Of a DNA stretch of 64,000 nt, positions 11,298 to 23,464 are shown piece by piece. The stretch spans positions 147,824,885 through 147,888,884 of the forward strand of contig NC_053038.3 in NCBI RefSeq assembly GCF_002575655.3. The letters are read 5' to 3'. The notes beneath the pieces were generated by a model that did no database searches, was not told the DNA's origin, and saw only the letters and a program-made list of their open reading frames with translations. Positions within the stretch are counted from its first letter, which is position 1. Every line of letters starts with the position of its first letter. This DNA is from Aegilops tauschii subsp. strangulata. Taxonomy: Eukaryota > Streptophyta > Magnoliopsida > Poales > Poaceae. A program made the position numbers and the translations under genes.

Positions 11298-11953
11298 CAC
11301 TGCACACGGTTTGCGAAAGCGAAACGTCTGCGATAGACGTGGAGATCAGAAACATTTCTAGGATCCACTACGTGTGCGATCAATCTCCACTGCACACATG
11401 ACATCCTCTTGAAAACTGTTTGCGTTAGGCCACCTTGCGCAAATGTTTACCACATAAAAAATGTGTGTTATGGATATCCTTTGCCACACAGTTTCTTATA
11501 TGCACCGTGTGTGATACATTCAATAACACAAACGATAAAATTGTTAATATCGTGTGCAATGGCAACACTATCACAAACGATTTAACGGGGAAGATTGTGT
11601 GTGATGTACCTGTGAACGGAAACGTTTTCCTTGGAGCGACTGTGTGGGATGTACATACGAACGGGAACATTTAGGGGGGACTGACTGTGTGGGATGTACT
11701 TGCGACCGGAAACAACTTCGCCTGTATAACTGTATTTTTTAGCTCTACTATACGTATTACCGTATTTGAGCGCTCGCCGGTCGCACACGACCTCATTTTG
11801 CCAAGCGTGGGTATCCCAGGAGGGCATATCCCCAACGGTTTCTGGGTCGTGTGGGAAGGACCCCCTATCACCGTCACTCACTTGGCGACGGTTCCGAACG
11901 CCGTAGCGGAAAGGGGTTAAAAACCGTTTGTATAGCACCGACGCGTACCAGTG
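11298..11953. mobile_element. Small CACTA-like element, CACTG...CAGTG ends
   Basis: The stretch opens CACTGCACACGGTTTGCG and closes ACGCGTACCAGTG, so the outermost five bases are inverted. Inside are many short GTGTGNGATGTAC and GAACGG motifs, as in CACTA subterminal regions. The flanking triplets are TTA and ATA, so a clean 3-bp target duplication is not seen. It could instead be the inner subterminal part of the larger CACTA element ending at 13339. Confidence 0.35.
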
Positions 11954-13339
11954 ATATATCCTGTCTTCGCAGTAAACCGGCCAAACCGTAAAATTACGGT
12001 ACATAATCAGGTGTCATGCAAATCACTATGTATGATCCGCATCATGGTCCCAGTCATCTTGGTCCGTTAACAAGCCTAAATGTAAACTGGCCCACTGGCA
12101 GTTTTGGGCCTTTAATAGGCCGAGTAAACTGCCGACCATATTTTCGCAAGAAAATTCAATGGGCTTTTAGTAGGCGGAAAAGTAGGTTGGGCCTGAAACA
12201 TGTCGAATAGCTCATGGGCCGACAGCAGGCCGAAATAGACCCCTGCCCATGATTGTGCAATCACATCACGTGTCGTTAACATGCCAAAATTGTCTCAGTC
12301 CTTGTTTGGCCCAATCAGATTATCGGTTGTGAGCAGACCGGATGCAAAGCAGGCCATAGTTAGGCCCAACTATATGACGGGCTTTTAACAGGCAGAAATA
12401 AATATAGGGCCGAAATGTTAAATGCGCCTTTAACATCCCGAAACTAATATCAGACCATATTACTAAATGGGCCTTTAGCAGACAAAAATCCTGACCGGGC
12501 CTCAAGTGGGCCCAAAAGCACAACGTCTAGTTGACGGGCCGAATCGGATATGGCCATAATTTAGCCCAAAGCCTCTTAAAGTGACGGATCTTATCTGGGC
12601 CGTAATATGGGCCAAAACGTGGTAGGCTATTAACGGGCCGGATCTCATATGATGCTTTATTAGGCCCAGAACGTGGCAGGCTATTAATGGACCGGATCAA
12701 ATATGGGCCGACATTTGGCCCAAAACATGGCAGCATGTTAATGGGCCGGCCCACTAGTGTCCTCAAAATCTTTGGGCCTTTAGCTGGGCCGGCCCAGTAT
12801 GGTCAGCAAAATCTTGTGGGCCTTTAGCTGGGCCGGCGAATTATGGTCCACAAAATCTTGTGGGCCTTTAGTTGGGCCGGCCATTTAATCTTGATGGGCC
12901 ACTTTTGGGCCAGTCCACGTGTTAACATATCATAGGCGCATCTAGCCCATTGGATGAGTGACACCTGTGCCAACGCGGAGCTGACATGTGGTCCCGTCAG
13001 CCAATGAGAATTTTACACGTGGAAAATCGGCATTGGTCGTGGCTGTTAGCGGGTTATCGGATCCAAAATCGGACCCGATAGCTTAACGGCGACCGGTTAT
13101 GGTGGATGCCATGTGTCGGTCACCTTTGACGAAAGCACTTCCATGACGCGGTATTTATCTTCATGGAAGTGGACACTTCCGTGATGATAATTTTGGTAAT
13201 TTCATGGAACACTTCTATGACAGCACAGGTATGACTATCTTGATTCTGTCATAAAATCGTCATGGATGTACATGCATGATAGAAAACGTGACCTACTATG
13301 ACAAACACATATCATCACGGATGTGTATTTTTTGTAGTG
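11954..13339. mobile_element. CACTA transposon terminal region
   Basis: The right end reads ...TTTTTTGTAGTG, the complement of CACTACAAAAAA, ending at 13339. Upstream is a dense set of GGGCC-containing repeats; between ~12765 and 12900 the phrase GGGCCTTTAGCTGGGCCGG recurs three times at ~47-bp spacing. These are typical CACTA subterminal repeats. No matching left terminus (CACTACAA) was found in the window, so the partner end is lost or interrupted. No transposase is seen. Confidence 0.65.
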
Positions 13340-14200
13340 TAAAGAGTTTAATGTGGAGAGTGTGACGGGAGATTTCAAGAGCTATGCTAAAGATGGGGAA
13401 GACTTGCTCAGTGCCAACCTTGTGAGATCTACTAGCTGATTTTTTTTGTGATGCTGGTTTTTATTTTGAATATTTAATATCTATTTTTGGTCATTTGTTT
13501 TTAGATCATGATGCCTCTATTAAAACCTATGGTTTTATCAAAGGATTTGAAAGTGAACCACTTTTACTTATATGTCATGAATCGGTACCGAAGTACCGTT
13601 GACATCATTGACCCTTAACCTTATGGGAAGAACCATCGTCCTTCAAAGAACACCTATCACAAAGACTGTGAGATGAGTGTGAGTGACATTTATTATATGT
13701 ACTAGATTAATTTTTCCGCCTCTTTGTTTCTGCTTTTCTGACACCTAAAAATGTGTGGTTTCTTTTCTTTATTTACAGATACCTAGATTGGTCCAAGTAA
13801 TGAAGGTTGTGTATGGTGATGCTCAGTATAATGCAAGCAAGCAGCCCAAATGGGAGATTTCTGCAAAGAAACCAACGTTTGTGAAGGTTCCACTTCAAGG
13901 GTTGAATGAATGTGGCCACTATACTCTGCTGTATGCGGGAACCTATGATGGTGAAAAGATCGTTGAGAACATTCAAAATAATGACGTGGGTTTTAGTTCA
14001 GCTTTCACTTTATGTGTTTGGCTGATTGTCTATTCTATTTTTATGTGTCATGATTTTTGATAATTTGTTTTATTGTTTTGCAGCCGCGTATTGTTGATTG
14101 GAATGCTGAGGATCTGTATACAGTTGTGGTCAACCGGAATAACCAGGTTATGGTGGTGGGGCTTCCCGAGGAGATTCATGCTTTGGCTCCTGGTGCATAG
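13340..14200 (+). pseudogene. Ulp1-like (C48) cysteine protease gene, 3' part
   Basis: Four exons keep one frame: up to 13421, 13505-13678, 13779-13985 and 14084-14200 (stop TAG), all with GT...AG borders. The protein shows NHFYLYVMN (catalytic His), VDIID (Asp) and NECGHYTLLYAG (Cys) in the order and spacing of Ulp1/SENP peptidases, which remove SUMO-like modifiers. The His-Asp-Cys set is present, but a TAA directly after VDIIDP (exon 2) ends translation before the Cys. The 5' part is missing: the gene meets a CACTA terminus at 13339. A gypsy element begins 43 bp after its stop. Ulp1-like genes are commonly carried by plant Mutator- and CACTA-type elements. Confidence 0.65.
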
Positions 14201-14243
14201 AAGATATGGTTATCATTTGCGTAGTGAATGCGATAATTGTGTG

Positions 14244-15137
14244 TGTCGGATTAAGGGTTTCGGCAAAACCCTTGAGGTTCGAACACTGAGGTGTGCACGA
14301 AGATCACTCTCCCCCTAGCCCGCTCTTGCAACGATCTCAAGGCCTAGCTCGACGAACCCAAGAAATAAGGGACACAAGAGTTTATACTGGTTCGGGCCAT
14401 CGATGTGGTGTAATACCCTACTCCAGTGTGGTGTGGTGGACTGCCTTATAGACTGAGGATGAACAAGTACAAGGGAAGAACAACCTCCTGAGGAGAGGCG
14501 TTCTCGAGCTCGATGAGCTTGTGTGGTTGGGGACGATCTGAATCGTCCTCGATCCATCCTCTCCTACGGTGGTGGCTAGTCCTATTTATAGAGGCCCTGG
14601 TCCTCTTCCCAAATGTTTAGGCGGGAAGGGATCCCACAACAGCCAATTTGAAGGGGGATAGCTAATACAAGCTATCCTAACAAAAGGTGGTCTTCCCCTG
14701 CCAAAGGCTCTGGTGGTGACGCCGTCGCGGGCTCCGCGATGACGTCCGTCGTACCGTCCTGCTGGTCTTGGTCTCGTTGCACTGATATGGAAACCTTTGC
14801 CTGATGCCTCGGGACTCCTCGCCTGCACCCGCCCCTTTAGCACCAAAGAGGCAACCGGTACTCTGCGCTCGTTGGCGCCCGCCTGGCCTTGGTCGTCATG
14901 GCTCACGTCACGGAAACCTCGCCAGGTGCCCCCCACCTTGATCTCTCTGCTCCTCGCGAGCCAGACTAGTGAGGCTACCCCTGAGGAGGTCTTGTGTCGT
15001 CCGCCTCTCGAGGCTTGGCCCCCCGCGAGGGTCTTGAGTGTTTGCTGATGAAGATGGGCCATACCAGGCCGTTAGTGGAGCCATGCCGTGGGCCGCAGGC
15101 AGGCAGTCTGGGGACCCCCATTCCCAGGACACCGACA
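14244..15137 (-). repeat. 3' LTR of the minus-strand gypsy element
   Basis: 894 bp. The plus strand starts TGTCGGATTAAGGG and ends CAGGACACCGACA. The minus-strand TATAAATA is at 14583-14590. It is followed on the inner side by a purine-rich tract (minus strand GGGCCCGGGGGCTAC). It aligns with 33280-34057, with many substitutions and small indels. Confidence 0.75.
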
Positions 15138-15159
15138 GTAGCCCCCGGGCCCAAGGCGC
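15138..15159 (-). other. Polypurine tract of the gypsy element
   Basis: The minus strand reads TTGGGCCCGGGGGCTAC directly before the LTR start TGTCGGTG. Placement next to the LTR sets the direction of the element. Confidence 0.6.
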
Positions 15160-15429
15160 GCTCGGACTTGGCTTCGAGGCGAAGCCAAGGCCAAGTGCGG
15201 AGCGCCGCGGGCCCCACATCCTGCGGCCTTGATTGACGTGTGGCGATTGACGGGACGTGGGCGTCTCCGCTTCCCCACGCTGCCTCGGCAACTGCCTCTA
15301 ACTGACAAAAGGCTGGCGCGCGCCGTGCTGCCTTCATTGCTCCCCTACGTCCTGCTCCAAATCTTCTTTCTTTCTTCTCTCTTCCAAAGACTCCAGATCC
15401 ACACAAATCCTCCTCCGAGCCTGCCATCA

Positions 15430-17996
15430 ATGGCGCCCAGCAAGGCTCAGGCCGCTCCTCCGCCATCCTGGTACGAACCTGCGCTGAAAGCGCCTAGCGT
15501 CTCGGAGAAGAACCTCGCCGCCACGCTCCTGATGACGGCGGAGGGCGATGAGAAGAGAAAGACCGTGCACCGGGCAGCACCTTCTATCCCTTCTTCATGA
15601 GCAGTGTTGTCGCTAGGTTGGTTCCCCCCTTTTTCGATTTTTTCTGCTCCGTCCTCAGCCATTACAAGCTGTACGCCCTCCATCTTCATCCCAACTCCGT
15701 CCTCCTTGTGTCGATCTTCGCCTTCTATTGCGAGGCATACGTTGGGGTGATGCCGTACGTGGCGCTACTGCGCCACTTCTTCTATATCCGGATCAAGGAT
15801 GGACACTGCTCGGGGTGCATCAACTTCATCGTGGCCAACAAGACCAACGCGATCTCGAAGGCGGGGAAGAAGGCCGAGGGCTTTAGGAGCAAGTGGGTCC
15901 TGATGGATGCCAAGTGCTCACACCCCCGGCTGTTGCTACCGACGGAGATGCCCACATCTCATGACGGGTGGTTCCGCGCGAGGCTCACCAACCCCCGAGC
16001 GGAGCAGGTGCTGGGGAGGATGACCACCGACCTGAAGCCTGATGACCCAAAAGCGGCGAAGCTGACAGGGGCCGTGATCGTCAAGGAATTCCTGCTGTAG
16101 CGTGTGGCTCCTCTCCAGGCACACTCACGCCCCTTGTGGATGCTTGGGGATGAAGGAGAGGACCTCCTCCTGTGTTCAGAGGCCTTGTCTGATGAGGAGT
16201 TGGGCACGGTTCTTCGCCTCTTGGTCGGGGACGACCAGGGGTATCCGCCGGGCATCTTCTTTCCCCTGTACTATCGCCCGGACGGGGCGAAGATCACCGC
16301 CGACATGCCTGCCTTCTATGGGCGCGGGCTTGTGCCGCCGTTGCCCTCTAAGGCCCCAGTGGTGACGGCTCCGGTGATGGTGTCCTCCGATGACTTTGAG
16401 AAGGTGGAGGAGTAGGACTCGGAGGCTAGCCCGGAGGGGACTGGGGAGACCTCCCCTCCCCGTAAGGCCGATCTCCTCCATGCCTTGCCTGACGACGACG
16501 ATGACGACCACCCGGTGAGGGAAGTCCTGCCCCCTGCTGGGGTCACTACGAGGTCCAGGGTCTCCCCCTCGAAGAAGCCGCTGCCTGGGGTCCCGAAGAA
16601 GAGCAGATCGACGCTGATCTGTCGGGGTGATGCCTCCACCGTGTCGTCGCCCGGCGCCGCCGCGGCCTCGTCGACTCCTGGGGCCCGCGCGTCAGCGCCC
16701 CAGGCTGCGAGGCCCCTAGGCTCCGCACTTCTGAAGAGGCCACGGGACTACGCCATAGTAGACCCGTGAGTATCCTATCTTGACTGTGCCTTTGCTCCTG
16801 CTTCCGTTGCAGCTTCCTGATGTCCCTTCCTTGTGCTGCTAGGCCGACGCTATCGTCGAAGAAGAAGAAGGAGAGGGTGGCCGCATCCTCGGGGACCGAG
16901 CAGCCTGGCATGGCCGGACCTCCTCCGGCGCAGAAGGGCAGTGATGGCGCCCGTACTTCTCCCGATCGGTCATCCTCGCGAGACCTAGCGGACCGTCCTC
17001 AGGAGAAGGCGACCCCCACTGCTATGCCAGCTCCTAGGGCACCCATCTCCAGCTCGCTAGCCGAGGTCCCGCAGACTCCGGAGCTCCTAACCTCTTCTTC
17101 CACCGCCGTCGACCTACAGGTCCTGACGACGATGCTGCCTTCTTCTTCCACCGCACCGCAAGCTCGCGTTCCTTCCGCTACGCCCGACGCCCTGGACCAT
17201 GCCCTTTCTGCGCTGACGCGGCTGCGGGATGATCTTCAAGGCACCGACCATCGCCTGGTGGCGGGGCGCCTGGAGCTTATCTCGGGCTGGCTACACTCCG
17301 ATGCGTTCGTCAGGGAGGCGTTGGGCCAGGCCGTGGCAGCTTCTGAGGAGGGTAAATGAGCCGCCGACCAAGCCGCATCCAACCTCGAGGTGGCGCTGAA
17401 GGATGCCGAAGCCGCCAAGGAGCGCTGCCGGTCGATGGAGGCCGAGCTGGAGACCATGCGCAACGAGCATGCGGCCGAGGCCCACAATCGCAAGGTAAAG
17501 AAGGAGAAGATGAAGGCCCGAGAAGCTGGAGCAGAAGGTGGAGGCAGAGAAGACCGAGCTGGAAGCCAAAGCGAAGATTCTGGCTGAGGATCGCGTGGCC
17601 TTCTAGTCCCTCGAGGAGAGATCCCATGAGGCGCTGCAGGCTCTCTATGAGAAGGGCTTGGAGAAGCCACTGGTGACAGACGACGAAGGTTCCGCCTAGC
17701 TGCTTCCCTATCTTGTCATGGCGCTCGAGGGCGTCGTCGACGGGATCGGCCCCATGGTGGAGGGGGAAGCCCGTGCACTTTCTTCTTCAGCTTTGACGCG
17801 CGTCTTCAACCACCTTCATCTCCGTGATCCTGAGGCTGACCTTCGCGAGCTGCTCGAGCCCGTGGAGGAGGAGCACTGCGAAGCTGCTTTCGCAGCCGTG
17901 AAGAAGTTCCTTGCCGTCGACCCTGCTCCTCCTACAACCGGGGCTGGCGATGCTGCCAACATAAAGGTGCTTCCTGGTGACGGCGCCCAGGGCTGA
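15430..17996 (+). pseudogene. Antisense ORF, putative gypsy-type transposon domain
   Basis: It starts MAPSKAQAAPPPSWYEP at 15430. A frameshift near 15597 leads into a second frame with ALHLHPNSVLLVSIFAFY, KAGKKAEGFRSKWV and KAAKLTGAVIVKEF. I recognise this as the 'putative gypsy type transposon' domain (Pfam PF04195 by memory). A TAG at 16098-16100 and another at 16413-16415 break it further. A possible small intron lies at ~16768-16811. The later part is Pro/Ser-rich, then coiled-coil-like (DAEAAKERCRSMEAELE), and ends near 17996 with RVFNHLHLRDPEADLRELLE. It is antisense to the gypsy pol and lies between pol and the 3' LTR. The function of the family is unknown. Confidence 0.65.
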
Positions 17997-18167
17997 GGAG
18001 GAGCCTGCTGGTGAGCAATGGCATTGCTTCCCGTATTATCTTCCTGCAAACTTTTCTGAGATGCGTAATGTGCCTCGGGGAGGCGTTAAAACTCTACTTG
18101 ATGTCTGGAGACAATATGCTTTGTAATATTTAGTTAAGATTCCGTGATTTCCTTCCCGTTTTGCTTG

Positions 18168-18500
18168 GTGTTCTGGGTCGGAAGGGCCCGACCCCGCGCA
18201 TTCCTCGACCGTCGTTGGGTCGTCGGGATCGCCAAGACAAAACCAAGGAGTGAGGGGCTACGTGGCTAGTTAGGCTCCTGAGTCGCGATGCTCAGGAGTC
18301 CCCCTTGACGGGCCAACATCTTATGGAAAGGAAATGCGGAATTAGGCCTAGTGTTCTATGTCGGCAGGGCCCGACGCCGCGCATACCTCGACTGCTGTTG
18401 GGCCGTCCGGATCGCCAGGACGGAGCCAAGGAGTAAGGGGCTGCGTGGCTAGTTAGGCTCCTGAGTCGGGATGCTCGGGAGTCCCCTTGACATACTAACG
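18168..18500. repeat. Tandem duplication, unit ~180 bp
   Basis: GTGTTCTGGGTCGGAAGGGC... at 18168 and GTGTTCTATGTCGGCAGGGC... at 18350 share GCTACGTGGCTAGTTAGGCTCCTGAGTCG and CTCRGGAGTCCCC. The copies are diverged. It is non-coding and follows the antisense ORF. Confidence 0.65.
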
Positions 18501-19060
18501 ACCTCATACCTTCTCCTTTGCCGAGGCTCCGCTTGGGAGGGACGCATGTCGACCAGGTCTGAGGGACCTGGAAGGGCGGCGTACGCACGGGCATGACCCG
18601 GGCTCAGCCCCCGTGCCCAGCCCCCTCACGCGACTCTCCTGAGGGGAAGTGTTGCGACGAGACTGGACACCGAGCCCTGGGGCTCCCTGAGGTTGGTACG
18701 GCCATGGGGCTGCCCTCAATTTTTTATCACCATCGCGGAGCGTAGCACTTCCGGACTTGCATGGGCATAGCCGCTCCTCGACCGTGTCGACTGCCAGCGC
18801 AGAGCATGGTGCTTCCTCTGGTGCGTGGGTGAGGGCTCCCTCTGAGTGGAGCCCCCGGGGCGTGTACAGCCCCGCCCTGACACGTGGCTTGCACGGCAGG
18901 GCTGGGCGAGGTGTGTCCGGGCACTCGTGAGCTAGCGCGGGACTCATGAGGCCCTACCTCAAGGCGGGTTGCGCTTGGTCTTAATTCTTGACGGCTGTGG
19001 TGGTCCTGCGAGATGCTTAGGCAAACTGCGCCGGACGAATCTCCTGAGGCGATCACGTGA

Positions 19061-19440
19061 GAAGGCCAAACACCAACAAACCTAGGAGGTGACGTGAATG
19101 GGGCCGGCCCGTTAGACAGAGCTCGGTCGCTGGATTTATCGACGCAGCAGGGATGGACCCGAGCACAGACGCCGTGCCTAGTCTTCTCATGCGAAGGATC
19201 CTGAAGAAAGACGCCGGGGCGCGGCTCCCGCGGTGGCGAGGCACCGGGTCGCGCGCCCTAGCCTGCCCATCCATGATTAGCTCATGCAAGAACAAGGCAC
19301 CAAGGGCCATGGGAGGTGACGTACACGGCAGCGGGCCCGCAAGCCAGAGCTCAGCCTCTTGGGTTTAGCAAAGCTGCAGGGACGGACCCGAGCACAGACG
19401 CCGTGCCAGTCCTTAATCATGAGGCGGTCCTGGGCGGGCT
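19061..19440. repeat. Diverged duplication, unit ~230 bp
   Basis: Both copies contain GGAGGTGACGT, CAGAGCTC, CAGGGACGGACCCGAGCACAG (one base different in the first) and ACGCCGTGCC, at ~19084-19205 and ~19312-19435. It lies in the non-coding part of the gypsy element between the antisense ORF and the reverse transcriptase remnant. Confidence 0.55.
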
Positions 19441-19730
19441 TGCAAGGGCGTACGATGTTCATGGCATTGAAGTGCCGGGCAGGCAGGTGGTAATTGTAGG
19501 TAACCCATGCAAGGGAACAAGCTATTTTAAATAGATGCAGGGACGATACATGCCACTGGGACGAACCCAAGCGGCCTGGGGATGATGCAGCCCGAGGGGC
19601 GCCCCGACAAAGTAAGCTAAAGATACAAAAAGATACATGCCATAGGGACAGGCCCGTGAGAACTGGGAATGGTGCAGCCTAAGGGGTGCTCCCAGCTAAG
19701 TAAACCGGAAAATGTCACCTGGTACCGTTG

Positions 19731-20053
19731 TCAAAGGAGTGTTGAGGTAGCTGAAGGCGTGCGCTGAAGGAGTCGCTCCTCTTGGACCACCAGGGCCCTG
19801 AGCCTCAGGAGGCTCTGGGGACTCGGGTGGTTCCTTGAGTACCGTCGCCATCTCCGCCAGTATTTCGTGATGCCTAGCCTCCTAAGCCACCAGGATGCTC
19901 CGTAAGCGGTGCTGGAAAGTGACAGCCGTGTTCGGCAGGCCAAATGGCATGCGAACATAGCTGTGAGGTGGACCCTCGCATCGGCCAGCGCGCGAAGGCC
20001 AGAAGCGCTCCTGAGATGCGGCCCCATTGAGCCCTGGAATGTCGATTCAGACA
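19731..20053 (-). pseudogene. Gypsy reverse transcriptase remnant
   Basis: In one minus frame the sequence gives YVRMPFGL-like residues followed by NTAVTFQHRLRSI, the conserved F-G-L...TFQ block of gypsy reverse transcriptases. The frame changes within the segment and no YxDD motif was found. The left end of the large-LTR element interrupts it at 20054-20058. The matching protease remnant lies beyond that insertion at 32389-32820, as expected for one minus-strand pol. Confidence 0.6.
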
Positions 20054-21482
20054 CGTAGTGTGACACCCCAAAATTGTGGCCTTGTTTTATAAATTAAAAT
20101 TTTGCCAGGAAATTAAAACTTTTCCATTTGTCTGGATTTACCTTTTGATATTATGGGTTTTTGCCTCAAGTGGAAACTTCCCAAAAACGTTATTGGAAGT
20201 GTATACTCTCTCTATGAAACAATTCTTTATCAGTGGATTTAATTTTGCAAGATTTGCTTTTCCCTGAGCTTTATTCTTTTAAAATGATTTTTCATAAAAT
20301 TGGGAGCCTATTTTGCACTACAACCATTTGACAAATGCATTTAATATTTCCACCAAAATTTGGGGATGTCATGTGATGTTCCCACATCACTTTTATGCAA
20401 AAATATCTTTTGGTTATTGGAGATTTTGAGCTCTACATCAACTTTTCAAATCTGGTCCAGTAGGCATTTTTGCACTACAACCTATTTAAATATTTCTTTA
20501 AAAATTCTTCCAAGTGTTTGGAGATGTCAGTAGATGCATATAATTCAACTTCATGCAAAAACCCAGTGTTGTTCTTTGAAAAATTTGAGTGAATCAACCT
20601 CCTTTTCATTCTGGTTCAATTTGGTGAGTTGTACTGCAACCCTCTTTTATTTTGCTCTAGTGCCCCTGAACTTTTGCCTGCTTGAAGCCCTCCCTAAAAA
20701 ACCCTTAAGTCCAGGAGAGTGGACCCATTGGAGGATTTTAAGTGCATGCAATGAAACCTTTTTCTTTCTGTCCAAAACTGTAGTTTTGCAAAACTTGCAC
20801 TACCAAGTTTCTGGTTTTGCCCAAATGATCTTGCCATAATCACCTACAACTAGAGAGACCCTGATCTGGAGATTTTGGCCACTCCAAGAGTTGCCTAAAT
20901 GCACTTGGCATTCTGTCGAACACTTGGTGTGCACAGTCAGTTTTGGGCATGTTTCCTAGTTTGCACTATGATCTTGTTCCACTGACCCAGCAACCTTGTC
21001 CACTAAACTCCTAGCTATCCCTATCCTAGTCCTGTTAATTGTCAGCCTCACCCTCGCACTCTAGGCTGCCCTGGCATTTCGTCGAGCACGTCCCGTCCGT
21101 GCTCTGGGCGCGCCCAGAGCGCACGTTTTGCACGCGCGCGCACCGAGCCGCCGCGTCGCACTGCCGCACTCGCCGCGTTCCGCCCCTGGCCCTTGCTCGC
21201 CTGCAGAGACACGCACTATCCTCGCCCACTCTCCACGCCACCTCTGGCACCCTACAGCGCCGCCGTCAGAGCTTTTGGCGGCACGCCGGCGTCGGCAGTG
21301 AGCTCCTGCCATGGTCGGCGCCGCCCAAGCCACCCGCGCGCGCCAGCTGCCCCTGTGAACAGCTCGAGCTTATCCTGGAGCCCGTCGGCACGCGCTCGTC
21401 AACGCCACGTCGCCCTGCAGCTACAGCACCGCGGTGGCCGGCGTTCTTCTCCACGGCCGCCGTGGGACCAGCCTCAAACGCC

Positions 21483-21490
21483 TATAAAAG
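21483..21490 (+). promoter_or_regulatory. LTR promoter TATA box
   Basis: TATAAAAG in a GCC-TATAAAAGG-AGACC context, ~1.4 kb into the LTR. The same box is at 29146-29153 in the 3' LTR. Confidence 0.6.
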
Positions 21491-23464
21491 GAGACCCCGA
21501 GCCCCTCCGAGCGCTCAGGCGACCTCAAGCCTTCCCCCTAGAGCTCCCCAAGCAATGGATTGACCGCAAGAGGGCATCTTCCCCAACTCCGGCCTGTTCG
21601 GCCGCCGCTGCCGTCCGGTGCCTTTCGTCGCAACCAGGCACACCCCCGCCCATCCAGCGCCACCAACCGCTTCCCCTCGTTCTTGCGGAGCTGCCCAGCG
21701 CCTCAACCTCGATCGGAAACCACTGGAACCCAAAACCCACTTCACTCCCGTAGCCCCCTCCGCCGCAGAGCTCGCCGCCGGCGACTCCTCCCACCACCGT
21801 TGACCCAGCGACCACCGAGAGGACCGCCCCGGTCTGGCGGGTCCATCCCTGCCCTCAGGTGCCCTCGAGGAGCCGCCGTTCGTCGACGGCGATCGTCGGA
21901 GTCCCGCCCCGTTCGGACAGAGGAAGAGGAGGGAGAGGGGAGAATGGTCAAACCTGACCAGTGGGCCCTCTGGACCCACTGTCAGTGACCCAGCCCCGCC
22001 TCCGCGAGTTCAAGTGGTCACGTAGAACCCCGGAGTACGTCTCCTATGCTTCGAAAGCGTATTCTCCCTCGAAACGTTTTCTTTTTCTGGTTTTTATTAA
22101 AAACAGAGATTTGACCAAACTTTGACTGCCTATATCTTTTAAAATAAAACTCCAAATGAGTTGATTCTTTTTCCTACCTCTCTCAAATTTTATCTAGTTT
22201 ATTTTAAGATTTATTTCAAAAATATTTGAAGCAACTTTTTGTACTGTGTTTGAAATATTTGTTATTTGATTTTTTTTTCCAAAATAGGAAATGGAGAGAG
22301 AAGAAAGCTTTCAAAAAGTGCACCCTTTGCATACTCTTGAAGGCAAGCATTCTGAACTCTGGCATAGTATTTTCGTGAGGAGTTTTGATACAGTTACAAC
22401 ACCACTTTGACTTGGAGCATGCGTTATTTCTATGTATCGATAAGTCACACGCATGAGTGCATATTGGAGATGCTTTGCTGTTAGTAATGGATATGTTGGA
22501 GTTAGTTATCATCCTCGTGAGCTTCTCGTGCATACCGGAAGGAAGCCGGGAATGTCGTGGTCTTGGGTAGACACGAACTTGTCCCTAGTTCCTCGTTGGG
22601 ACGAGTGTGTCCGGTATGGCATGATGAGGTTTGATGAACGGTGATTCTGTCTATTAATGGAAATATATTGGTTATGCCAATCATTCGGAGAATACTTGGA
22701 CCTCCTGAGTTGGCCGTAGGTCGAGTCTTGATTAGTAACTTCCACTACTTGTTTTGTACTACCACTTGTCCCTGCCGCGGGTGGGATACGGTTCAGTAAG
22801 TTGTCAACCCCTTACCAAGGCACACACCGTACAGAGAGGCCATGGTGGAAGATACCGGATGCATCCGGTAGGCACGCCACCTGGTCCGGGGGCATCGGTG
22901 TTTCCGGTTGGGACCGAGAGGGGGGCACCCCTTAGAGCGCGCGATATAAATTTGATCCCATGCTACGTCGAGGTTGTAGCCTCCCCACTTAGAGTTTTGC
23001 TTGACAGGTGTCGTGGGTGATTCCAGACACTGGTAAGTTAAGCTGGTGTGTGCAGGTCAGGCGTGTTTTCAATTAAAAGTCCGTAGGCGGAATTAGTCCC
23101 GATGGGCTAAATAAATCCATTACTCGTGGGTAAATAGTACACCCTCTGCAGAGGATATATCCATTCGGATAGCCATGTTCATGGGTAAGGACCATAGTCT
23201 GAGATGGGTCTAGTGACGGTATTCGGATGGAGAACGGCTAAACTGGATCATAGAAACGGTATTCGGATGGAGAACGGCTAAACTAGAACACAGTGACGGT
23301 CTTCGGATGGAGAAACGGATATACCAGAACATTGTTTATGACCTATGTCATCTGAGGATTATGATTATCATTATTGTGGACTAACCAGTTACTTTATTTG
23401 AATTATTGAGTATCCCTGGGACGGTTCTACCTCCTGGATATTCACTCTGATTATTCTTATATAA

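Noticed and set aside
21039..21988. Several overlapping 140-186 aa ORFs in the GC-rich part of the LTR (and 28702-29687)
   Set aside because: They are open on both strands because of GC richness, lack known domains, differ by frame between the two LTRs, and straddle the LTR promoter.
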